A DNA stretch of 64,000 bases from JAHFPN01 sp963765745 (GTDB taxonomy: Bacteria; Pseudomonadota; Alphaproteobacteria; Rhizobiales; Xanthobacteraceae): the NCBI GenBank assembly GCA_963765745.1, contig CAVXXM010000013.1, positions 62,001 to 126,000 on the forward strand, read 5' to 3'. The notes under the pieces were generated by a model. The model did not search any database, had not been told where the DNA came from, and was given only the letters and a program-made list of their open reading frames with translations. The position numbers and the translations under genes are program-made. Below, one piece after another: positions 43,937 to 51,661 of the stretch. Every line of letters starts with the position of its first letter. Position 1 is the first letter of the stretch.

Positions 43937-46096
43937 TTATCCCGTGCGCGCAAGCGCGGCAGCGGCCGGCGCATTGCGGCGGAACAGCAGCATGAAATCC
44001 TTGGCCGGGAGCGGGCGGCTGAAGAAGTAGCCTTGCACCTCGTCGCAACCTTCCTTGCGTAGGATCTCGAGCTGCTCGGCGTCCTCGACGCCTTCGGCGA
44101 TGACGTCAAGGTTGAGGCTGTGGCCCAGGCTCACGATCGCACGCACGATCGCCGCGTCGTTCAGATCGTTTGCGAGATTTCGGATGAAGCCCTGATCGAT
44201 CTTGAGGCGATTGACCGGGAAGTTTTTCACGTAGGCGAGCGAGGAATAGCCGGTGCCGAAATCGTCGATCGAGAACGTGACGCCCATCTCCTGGAGCTGT
44301 CGCAGGTTGTTCGACGTATTCTTGTTGTTCTGTATGACGATGCTCTCGGTGAGCTCGAGCTCGAGGCGCGACGGATCAAGACCGGTCTGCTCCAGGATCT
44401 CGATCACGTGCCTAGCCACATCCTGCTTGGCGAACTGCACCGGCGAAAGATTGACGGCCATGCGCAACGGCGGCAGGCCGGCGGCGTCAAAGGCTCTAGA
44501 CTGTGTGCAAGCTTCGTGCAGAACCCATTCGTTAATGGGAACGATGAGGCCGATCTCTTCGGCGAGCGGCAGGAATTCGGACGGCTCGATAAGATCCGTG
44601 CCCAAACGTCGCCAGCGCAAAAGTGCCTCGGCGCCGACGATCTCGCCGGTGCGGATATCGACCTGCGGCTGATAGACCAGCTCGAATTCCTTGCGCGCCA
44701 AGGCTTGGCGCAGCTCTGCCTCGAGCACGACCGCCGCGTGGGAGATCGTGTTCATGTCGGCGGAGAACATCCGGTAGGCATTGCCGCCCTCGACCTTGGC
44801 GCGGCGCATGGCGAGACCCGCGTTTTTCAAGAGCTCGTCAGCTTCAATACCGTCGGACGGGTGGATCGCGATACCGATGCTGGCCCCGGCGCTGACCGCC
44901 TGCCCTTCCAGCGTGAGGGGCTCACCGAGGACTTCGATGATCCAACCGGCAAGCTCGACGACGTCCTCGATCCGTTTCACGTCGGTCTGCAGGATGGCAA
45001 ATTGGTCGCCGTCCAGGCGGGCGACCATCTCGGTATCGCCGATGGTCGAGGTGATCCGCCCGGCAACGGCTTTCAGTAGCTGATCGCCGAGTTCGTGGCC
45101 GAAGGCGTCGTTCACACCCTTGAAGCGGTCGAGATCGACAAGGTGCAACGCGAAGATGCGATCGCCACGGCGCGTGCGCGCGATCTGGCGGCGGAGCCGG
45201 TCGCGAAGAAACGTGCGATTGGGAAGGTCGGTCAGCGGGTCGTGATGGGCCAAATGCAAGAGGTGGCTCTCGGCCCGCTTGCGGTCGGTGATGTCGAGCG
45301 AGGTAGTGAGCACGTTGGTCACGTGACCGGAGCTTTCGCGCAACGGCGATTTGGTAGTCAGCAACACGCGCTTCTCGCCAGCGCAATCGAGGATCTCCTC
45401 CTCAAAGCTCGGAAGCGCTTTGCCGCTCTCGAACACCAGGTGGTCGAGCCCGCGGCTGCGAGCCGTGTGCTCCTTGCCGAATATCTCATCGCCGCTCTGG
45501 CCAATGGCGCTGGCCGGATCGACGCCGTAGAACGCAGCCTTGTGGGCATTCACGAAGATGCAGTGTCCGTCGGGATCGGCCGCACTGATCATCGCCGGAA
45601 CGGTGTCGATGACCTGGACGAGGCGCTCGCGGCTGTCGCGCAGCAAGTCCTCGCGCGAACGTTCGCTCTGCTGCAGCTCGCGCTCCAGACTATAGGCGCG
45701 GCTCTTGATGATCTGCTGTTGCTTGCTCATCTTGAGCAAGTTGCGCGCGCGGGTAAGAAACTCGTGATGATCGACCGGGCTCTGCAGAAAATCCGTGGCG
45801 CCGGCCTCCAGCGCGCGGATTCTGGAGCTGCGCTCCTCGTAGACCGTAAGCACCACCACCGGAACGTCGACACAGCCGGGAATTTCTCGGAAGCTGCGGA
45901 CGAATTCCGCGCCGTCCAGGTGCGGCATCTTGAAATCGGAGAATACGAGATCGGGAGTATTGCGTTCGAGCCAGGCGAGCGCCTCGACCGGATCGCCGAA
46001 CGTGCGCACGACGACGCCATTCTCGATCGAAGCGGCGAGCTTCGCGAAGATGTTCCGGTTGGTGACCCGGTCGTCGAGAATGACGATGAGCGACAT
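43937..46096 (-). CDS. Response regulator with REC-PAS-GGDEF-EAL domains
   Basis: 719 residues. The receiver (1-125) has the acidic pair D8/D9, phospho-acceptor D54 in FSDFKMP and T84, but the usual Lys before the Pro is Ser106 (DFLQSPVD). A PAS domain lies at about 155-275. The GGDEF domain carries DGDQF at 362-366 instead of GGDEF, so cyclase activity is unlikely. The EAL domain keeps EAL (490-492, AEALLRW), ELTES, DDFGTGYSSL, the LKIDQGF lysine and AEGVED, so it should hydrolyse cyclic di-GMP. It lies directly upstream of rpfC, in the rpfG position. ATG 46096 is preferred over a TTG further up. Confidence 0.9.
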   Translation of the reverse strand: MSLIVILDDRVTNRNIFAKLAASIENGVVVRTFGDPVEALAWLERNTPDLVFSDFKMPHLDGAEFVRSFREIPGCVDVPVVVLTVYEERSSRIRALEAGATDFLQSPVDHHEFLTRARNLLKMSKQQQIIKSRAYSLERELQQSERSREDLLRDSRERLVQVIDTVPAMISAADPDGHCIFVNAHKAAFYGVDPASAIGQSGDEIFGKEHTARSRGLDHLVFESGKALPSFEEEILDCAGEKRVLLTTKSPLRESSGHVTNVLTTSLDITDRKRAESHLLHLAHHDPLTDLPNRTFLRDRLRRQIARTRRGDRIFALHLVDLDRFKGVNDAFGHELGDQLLKAVAGRITSTIGDTEMVARLDGDQFAILQTDVKRIEDVVELAGWIIEVLGEPLTLEGQAVSAGASIGIAIHPSDGIEADELLKNAGLAMRRAKVEGGNAYRMFSADMNTISHAAVVLEAELRQALARKEFELVYQPQVDIRTGEIVGAEALLRWRRLGTDLIEPSEFLPLAEEIGLIVPINEWVLHEACTQSRAFDAAGLPPLRMAVNLSPVQFAKQDVARHVIEILEQTGLDPSRLELELTESIVIQNNKNTSNNLRQLQEMGVTFSIDDFGTGYSSLAYVKNFPVNRLKIDQGFIRNLANDLNDAAIVRAIVSLGHSLNLDVIAEGVEDAEQLEILRKEGCDEVQGYFFSRPLPAKDFMLLFRRNAPAAAALARTG

Positions 46097-46290
46097 TCTG
46101 CCCGCGTTGTCCTGTTCGAGCGCCAAAAATCGAGCGGGGGGCGGTCCTTCTTACGTGAAACTTCTCCCCCACCGTGCTCATTCCAATAGCTTTTGCGAAT
46201 TAAGAACGGCTCAAACCGCCGGCGGACCGGGATTCATGGTTACGGATTTCTTCCGCACGGCGCACCGGCACGAGGGCGCACCGATGCTGC

Positions 46291-46317
46291 GAAAAACGTG
46301 GCTAACGAACCGTTAGC
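46291..46317 (-). terminator. Rho-independent terminator after tonB
   Basis: On the minus strand the stem gctaacg-gtt-cgttagc (46301-46317, perfect 7 bp) is followed by cacgttttt (46291-46300 side). It lies 20 bases after the tonB stop and 195 bases before the response-regulator gene. The stem is short but perfect. Confidence 0.6.
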
Positions 46318-46337
46318 GGGGCGAAAAAACGCGGCGA

Positions 46338-47390
46338 TCAGCGCAGATCGAAGCGTACGGGCGCGGCGAGATCCATCCGTACGCGGTTGAGCCCGGCCGG
46401 AAACGGCGGGAAGGGCGAAGCGCGCCGCACCATGGCGAGCGCCGCCTCGTCCAAAATACTCGCACCGCTGCCGCGCGCGAGCGAGACCGAGAGCACTTGG
46501 CCGCCGTTTCCGAGCGCGAAACGCACGGCAGTGACGCCGGTAATGCCGCGGCTGCGGGCCGCTTCCGGATAGCTGCGGAAACGCTGCAGATGCGCAAGCA
46601 CTTGCGCCTGGTAGGACGACAGCAAAGCGGCCCCGCCGGTCTCGATATTGCCTCGATTTCCCGCGCGTCCGGGCGTGGCGGAGGCGGCAGGCCGCGCGGG
46701 AGCCGCGACCGCGCTCGACGCCGCCGGTCTCGCCACGGTGCGCCGCACTTCCTTGGGTGCGGTCTTCTGTTCGACTGGTTTTGGCGTTTCGACCGGCTTG
46801 GGCTCGGACTTTTCCTCGACCATGCGCCAGTCGGGAGCTTTGGTGTCGGGGGGAGGAACCACGGCCTCCGTGGACGGCGCCTCTGCCGCGAGCGACGGCA
46901 GGCTCGATGTCGGCTCGACATCCGCTCGAGGCTCGGATTTTTGTTGTTCCGGCTCCGTCACTTCCACTATCGCCTTCGGCGCCTCGGTCTCGGGCTTCGC
47001 TTTCTCGGGCTCGGCCACTTCAGTCGGATTGGGCGTTTGCGCTTCCGGCGTGGTGGTGTTCGTGGGTGCGGCGGCCGATGGCAGCGCGCTGTCGGCCACG
47101 ACCTCGACCGGAATGACGACGATCGTGCCCTCGGCTGCCGGCGTCGCAGCGTTGCCCAGCGCCCGCTCCAGATCGTTCTCGGTCCAGGATTGGGCCGCGG
47201 CAAGGGCGGCCGCGTGCAGCGCCAGCGAAAGCACGATGGCGAGACGGAACGGACCGCGTTCCAGCGCCGACGCAACCGGCCGCGCGCGTGGCACCGCCGA
47301 CAAGACGCCCGCGTGGCCACGCGCGGGGAACGCAACAACGACCCCGTCCGGCTCCTTACGCTGCACCGATGTGCTGTGATTACTCGCCAT
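46338..47390 (-). CDS. TonB-family energy transducer
   Basis: 350-residue protein linking the proton motive force to outer-membrane receptors. One membrane segment (about residues 48-66) is followed by a long Pro/Glu/Lys-rich linker (about 95-240) and a C-terminal TonB domain with VLAHLQRFRSYPEAARSRGI, TAVRFALGNGGQVLSVSL and ASPFPPFP. No exbB, exbD or receptor gene is adjacent. The start at 47390 (MASNHSTS) is the most likely; a longer N-terminus has no support. Confidence 0.88.
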   Translation of the reverse strand: MASNHSTSVQRKEPDGVVVAFPARGHAGVLSAVPRARPVASALERGPFRLAIVLSLALHAAALAAAQSWTENDLERALGNAATPAAEGTIVVIPVEVVADSALPSAAAPTNTTTPEAQTPNPTEVAEPEKAKPETEAPKAIVEVTEPEQQKSEPRADVEPTSSLPSLAAEAPSTEAVVPPPDTKAPDWRMVEEKSEPKPVETPKPVEQKTAPKEVRRTVARPAASSAVAAPARPAASATPGRAGNRGNIETGGAALLSSYQAQVLAHLQRFRSYPEAARSRGITGVTAVRFALGNGGQVLSVSLARGSGASILDEAALAMVRRASPFPPFPAGLNRVRMDLAAPVRFDLR

Positions 47391-47397
47391 AGCCTGA

Positions 47398-47685
47398 CTA
47401 TTCAGCGGTCCAGCCGCCATCGACCACGAGCGACGTTCCGATGACGAGCGCGGAGGCGTCGGAGATGAGAAACACGATCGCGCCTATCAAGTCCTCGACT
47501 TGGCCGACGTGGCCGAGTTTAATCTTCTTCAGCACCTCGACGCGGAATTTTTCGTCGGTCAGGATCGGCCGCGTCAGCGGCGTTTCGATATAGGTGGGCG
47601 CCAGCGCATTCACGCGGATGCCGTGCGGCACGAGATCGATCGTCATCGCCTTGGTCAGACCCCATTTCCGTAGGTTAGCGCGCAA
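47398..47685 (-). pseudogene. C-terminal remnant of a split SDR gene
   Basis: Encodes the last 90 or so residues of an SDR: LTKAMTIDLVPHGIRVNALAPTYIETP, then GQVEDLIGAIVFLISDASAL and ending TSLVVDGGWTAE. The catalytic Tyr-Lys, cofactor motif and whole N-terminal half are missing; homology stops at about 47675-47685. The matching N-terminal piece of the same family lies at 52985-53102 on the same strand, so one gene appears to be interrupted by the block between them. Confidence 0.75.
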
Positions 47686-47689
47686 AGTT

Positions 47690-48102
47690 TTCTGAGAGCC
47701 GCGCTGCCGAGACCCCCATCCAACACGGACGATGCATGAGTTTTTTCAGATGGTCGTTTCCGTGGTGCGGTTCTTTATCGAAATGTACCTCGTCTCCAAT
47801 AATGAGCAATACGTAGCGCGATAGTGTTTATACTCGTGTGGCCTTGTTATCTTGCTCGCTGGTAGCCGCATCACCCCTACAAACGATGCTCACTCTCTGG
47901 CATTTCGAAGTCATTCACGCCATCATTGTTATCGACAGCGTCGGGCGCGCCGTCCACGCTCAGCACTCGGATATAGGCCACTAGCGCCAGCAACCATCAT
48001 GCCCACGATCAGGCCACTCGAACAGCAACTTCACATGCATTAATCTCACTCTCGCCCTGGTACAGAAAATCGATCAGGCAAATCCATCGGAGACCAGAAA
48101 AA
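47690..48102. other. Gene-free 413-base stretch before the E1alpha gene
   Basis: No convincing coding sequence: short frames on both strands lack codon bias and homology. It is AT-richer than the rest of the window and holds a TATACT box (near 47829) as a possible -10. It forms the left end of the inserted block, so it may contain the promoter of the cluster and the remains of whatever element brought it. Confidence 0.5.
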
Positions 48103-49134
48103 ATGGCCAAAAAATTACCCCCCGGATCGACGGCCGCCCTTGTCGCAAATGACGATATCGGTGAGAAGTTGCGTCTGCGCATGTATCGCATGCAGGCCGA
48201 GATCCGGGAAGCCGAGCAGCGCGCCTATGACCTGTTTCTCCAGAATCTGGTGAAGGGCACGAGCCACCTTTCCCTCGGCCAGGAGGCGGTCGCCACTGGT
48301 TTCGCCTGTGCGATGCAACCCGGCGATCTAAGCTTTTGCACTTACCGCGGCCACGCTCATACGCTCGCTCGCGGGGTACCGATTGAGGCGGTGCTGGGCG
48401 AATTGATGCAGCGCGACAACGGACTCATGCGCGGCAAAGGCGGCTCAATGCACCTCACCTCCGAGGAGCATGGCGTCATGGGATCTTACGCCATCATCGG
48501 CGCGCATCTACCGATCGCCTGCGGCGCCGCTTGGCGCGCCCAGTACAAGGGCGACAAGGACGTATCGGTCTGCTTCTTCGGAGACGGAACTACAAATATC
48601 GGGGCGTTTCACGAGGCCTTGAATTTTGCGGCAGTCTGGAAGCTGCCCGTCGTGTTCGTATGTGAGAACAATCTCTATATGGAATACACGCCGATCAGCG
48701 AGGTGACGGCGGTTGAGCATCCAGCCGCAGGCCGCGCTTCGGCTTACGGCCTCGATTCGATCATCGTTGACGGCCAGGATGCCGACGAAGTCTATCGCGC
48801 GGCGCGCGCTGCCTATGACAAGGCGCGTGCCGGTAACGGACCCTCACTGATCGAATGCAAGACCTATCGCTATAGTGGTCATTCGCGCGCCGATCCGGCC
48901 AAGTACCGGCCTGAAGGTGAGCTCGACAAATGGCTCAAGCGCGATCCGGTGAAAATCTACCGCGAGCGGCTCATCCAGTTTGGCATCGATGAAGGCGTGA
49001 TCGCGCAGATCGACGTCGAGACCAGACGCAAAGTCGACGATGCGACTGAGAAATGCAAAGCGGCCCCGATGCCGCCGCATGATATACTGACAACCGACGT
49101 TTACGCCGATGGGGGCTGGGCATGGCGGAACTGA
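48103..49134 (+). CDS. 2-oxo acid / acetoin dehydrogenase E1 component, alpha subunit
   Basis: 343-residue ThDP-binding subunit. The ThDP/Mg motif is GDGTTNIGAFHEALN to VCENN, and HLSLGQEAVATG and GKGGSMHLTSEEHGVMGSYAIIG blocks fit the pyruvate/acetoin E1alpha group. The phosphorylation-loop-like YRYSGHSRADP is also present. GGAGACC precedes the ATG. It overlaps the E1beta gene by 13 bases. The substrate (pyruvate, acetoin or a branched 2-oxo acid) is not settled; the AcoA-like size and sequence favour acetoin or a related diketone. Confidence 0.9.
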   Translation: MAKKLPPGSTAALVANDDIGEKLRLRMYRMQAEIREAEQRAYDLFLQNLVKGTSHLSLGQEAVATGFACAMQPGDLSFCTYRGHAHTLARGVPIEAVLGELMQRDNGLMRGKGGSMHLTSEEHGVMGSYAIIGAHLPIACGAAWRAQYKGDKDVSVCFFGDGTTNIGAFHEALNFAAVWKLPVVFVCENNLYMEYTPISEVTAVEHPAAGRASAYGLDSIIVDGQDADEVYRAARAAYDKARAGNGPSLIECKTYRYSGHSRADPAKYRPEGELDKWLKRDPVKIYRERLIQFGIDEGVIAQIDVETRRKVDDATEKCKAAPMPPHDILTTDVYADGGWAWRN

Positions 49135-50102
49135 CGTACCGCGATGCGGTCGTGCGCGGCATCGCACAGGAGATGGCGCGCGATCAGGACGTCGTTTTCC
49201 TCGGCGAGGACGTAGCCAAGGCCGGCGGCGTGTTCAAAGCGACTGTCGGTCTTCTGGAGCAGTTCGGTCCGTTGCGCGTACGTGACACGCCGATCTCCGA
49301 ACAGGCTATTCTCGGCGCCGCCATGGGTGCGGCCATGACCGGGCTGAAGCCGATCGCGGAAATCATGTTCTCGGACTTTTTCGCGGTCTGCTTCGACTAT
49401 ATCGCCAACCAGATTCCGAAGAGCCGTTACATGTCCAATGGCCAGACCAAGTGCCCCCTCGTCATACGCACGGGCAATGGCGGAGGCTCCCGTTTCGGCG
49501 CTCAACACAGCCAGAGCGTCGAAAACTGGTGCATGATGATCCCAGGTCTCAAGGTGGTTGCGCCCTCGACGCCGCGCGATGTGATCGGCCTCCTTGCCGC
49601 TTCGGTTCGCGACCCCGATCCGGTCATCTTCCTTGAGCACAAATCGCTCTATGCGATGAAGGGGGAGGTTCCGGATGGCGAAATTCTGGATACGCTCGGC
49701 ACGGCCAGCACGGTCCGGCCAGGCAAGAACGCGACGATTCTCGCCCTCGCCCTCATGGTACCGCGCGCACTCGCTGCCGCCGAGAAGCTGAATTCGGAAC
49801 ATGGCATCGATTGTGAGGTTATCGACGTGAGATCGCTGGTGCCGCTCGACACGCAGACTATTCTCGGCTCGGTAGCGCGTACGCATCGGTTGTTCACGGT
49901 CGAGGAAAATCCGAGGCTGTGCGGCTGGGGCGCGGAGATCGTCTCCATTGTTGCCGACGAAGCGTTCTACGATTTGGACGGGCCGCCGGTGCGGATTACC
50001 ACGCCGCATATTCCGCTGCCGGCCGCGGATATTCTCGAGGATCTCGCGCTACCGAGTGTCGATCGCATCGTCGACCGCGTGCGGCGTTCGATGGAAAGTT
50101 AG
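49122..50102 (+). CDS. 2-oxo acid / acetoin dehydrogenase E1 component, beta subunit
   Basis: 326-residue transketolase-like beta subunit. Typical blocks are VVFLGEDVAKAGGVFKAT, DTPISEQAILGAAMGAAMTG, and GNGGGSRFGAQHSQSVENW, with the C-terminal LFTVEENPRLCGWGAEIV region. It forms the heterotetrameric E1 with the alpha subunit upstream. The 95 bases to the next gene hold no recognisable feature beyond a weak AAGGA site. Confidence 0.9.
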   Translation: MAELTYRDAVVRGIAQEMARDQDVVFLGEDVAKAGGVFKATVGLLEQFGPLRVRDTPISEQAILGAAMGAAMTGLKPIAEIMFSDFFAVCFDYIANQIPKSRYMSNGQTKCPLVIRTGNGGGSRFGAQHSQSVENWCMMIPGLKVVAPSTPRDVIGLLAASVRDPDPVIFLEHKSLYAMKGEVPDGEILDTLGTASTVRPGKNATILALALMVPRALAAAEKLNSEHGIDCEVIDVRSLVPLDTQTILGSVARTHRLFTVEENPRLCGWGAEIVSIVADEAFYDLDGPPVRITTPHIPLPAADILEDLALPSVDRIVDRVRRSMES

Positions 50103-50197
50103 CGACTTCGTTGGCACAGGCCGCTGTACGGCAGCGCGCTCTAAGCGACTTGTGGTGACGAGACTGGCGATAAAGAGAAATAGCAAGGACTCATATC

Positions 50198-51649
50198 ATG
50201 TACGACAATCTGCTCGCTAACGTTCCGACCGATCTGTGGATCGGAGGCGAGTGGCGAAAATCCTCTGACAATGAGCGCTTCGACGTCATCGATCCGGCGA
50301 CCGAGCGTACAATCGCTTCGGTTGCCAGCGCGAGCGTGGACGACGCCAAGGCGGCGATTGATGCTGCGAGCAGCGCGTTCGAGGGCTGGGCCCGGCGGAA
50401 ACCGCGCGAGCGCGGTGAAATATTGCGCAAGGCCTTCGACCTCATCATGCGCGATCAGGAGCGCCTCGCGAAACTGATCACCATCGAGAATGGCAAGGCG
50501 CTCGCCGACTCTCGGGCCGAAGTAGCTTATTCCGCAGAGTTCTTTCGCTGGTACGCCGAGGAAGCCGTCCGCAACATAGGCGAAGTCGGCCGCGCGCCAT
50601 CGTCTGGTGCCCGCATGCTCGTGCATCACAAACCCGCGGGCGTCGCCGTGCTGGTGACGCCATGGAATTTCCCAGCAGCGATGGCAACGCGCAAGATCGG
50701 CCCCGCCCTCGCCGCAGGCTGCCCGGTCGTGCTGAAGCCCGCGTCGGACACGCCGCTCACAATGCTGGCCCTGATGCCGATCCTGGAGGAGGCGGGCGTT
50801 CCGCCGGGCGTCGTGAACGTGATCCCCTCGCGCCGCTCCGGCAAGGTCGTCGATGCCATGTTGCACGATCCGCGCGTACGGATCGTATCTTTTACAGGTT
50901 CCACCGAGGTAGGCCGCAAGCTCCTCCATAGCGCCGCTGACAATATATTGAACACCGCCATGGAGCTCGGCGGCAACGCGCCATTTCTCGTGTTCGAGGA
51001 CGCCGATATCGATGCCGCGATCGAAGGCGCGATGATCGCCAAGATGCGCAACATGGGTGAGGCCTGCACCGCTGCTAATCGGTTCTATGTGCACGAGAAG
51101 GTACACGACGATTTCGCAAAGAAGCTCACCGACAAGATGAAATCGCTGAAAATGGGCAATGGTCTCGACGACGGGGTTGCATTGGGCCCGCTGGTCAATG
51201 CTGAAGGCCGTGACAAGGTGGTAAGTCTCGTCAATGATGCAGTGAAGAAGGGCGCGAAAGTGCTCACTGGCGGCAAGATTCCCGAGGGGCCGGGCTATTT
51301 TTATCCTGCCACCGTCCTGACCAACGTACCTGACAACGCCGAAATGTTGCGCGAGGAGATTTTTGGGCCAGTCGCCTCGATCCAGACATTCAAGACCGAG
51401 GACGAAGCGATCAAGCGCGCGAATGATACCGAATATGGCCTTGTCGCTTATCTTTATACGAAGGACCTTGGCCGCGGCCTGCGCGTGTCCGAGAAGCTCG
51501 ATTTCGGCATGGTCGGGCTCAATCGGGGACTCGTTTCCGATCCGGCGGCGCCCTTCGGCGGCATGAAGCAATCGGGCATCGGCCGCGAGGGTGCGCACGA
51601 GGGGCTGATGGAGTTCCTGGAAACACAATACATATCGGTGAGCTGGTAA
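50198..51649 (+). CDS. Succinate-semialdehyde dehydrogenase-like aldehyde dehydrogenase
   Basis: 483-residue NAD(P)-dependent ALDH, similar to GabD. The cofactor region PWNFPAAMATRKIGPALAAGCP, the Rossmann FTGSTEVG, the catalytic Glu in MELGGNAP and catalytic Cys in MGEACTAANR are present. Inside the cluster it may oxidise an aldehyde released upstream of or beside the E1/E2 complex. The exact aldehyde is inference. Confidence 0.9.
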   Translation: MYDNLLANVPTDLWIGGEWRKSSDNERFDVIDPATERTIASVASASVDDAKAAIDAASSAFEGWARRKPRERGEILRKAFDLIMRDQERLAKLITIENGKALADSRAEVAYSAEFFRWYAEEAVRNIGEVGRAPSSGARMLVHHKPAGVAVLVTPWNFPAAMATRKIGPALAAGCPVVLKPASDTPLTMLALMPILEEAGVPPGVVNVIPSRRSGKVVDAMLHDPRVRIVSFTGSTEVGRKLLHSAADNILNTAMELGGNAPFLVFEDADIDAAIEGAMIAKMRNMGEACTAANRFYVHEKVHDDFAKKLTDKMKSLKMGNGLDDGVALGPLVNAEGRDKVVSLVNDAVKKGAKVLTGGKIPEGPGYFYPATVLTNVPDNAEMLREEIFGPVASIQTFKTEDEAIKRANDTEYGLVAYLYTKDLGRGLRVSEKLDFGMVGLNRGLVSDPAAPFGGMKQSGIGREGAHEGLMEFLETQYISVSW

Positions 51650-51661
51650 GGGGCGGCGCGA

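Noticed and set aside
44900..45200. Active diguanylate cyclase in the response regulator
   Set aside because: The signature is DGDQF instead of GGDEF, so catalysis of cyclic di-GMP synthesis is unlikely.
47852..48043. Small open frame in the gene-free stretch before E1alpha
   Set aside because: 63 codons, low complexity, no ribosome-binding site, codon use unlike the neighbours.
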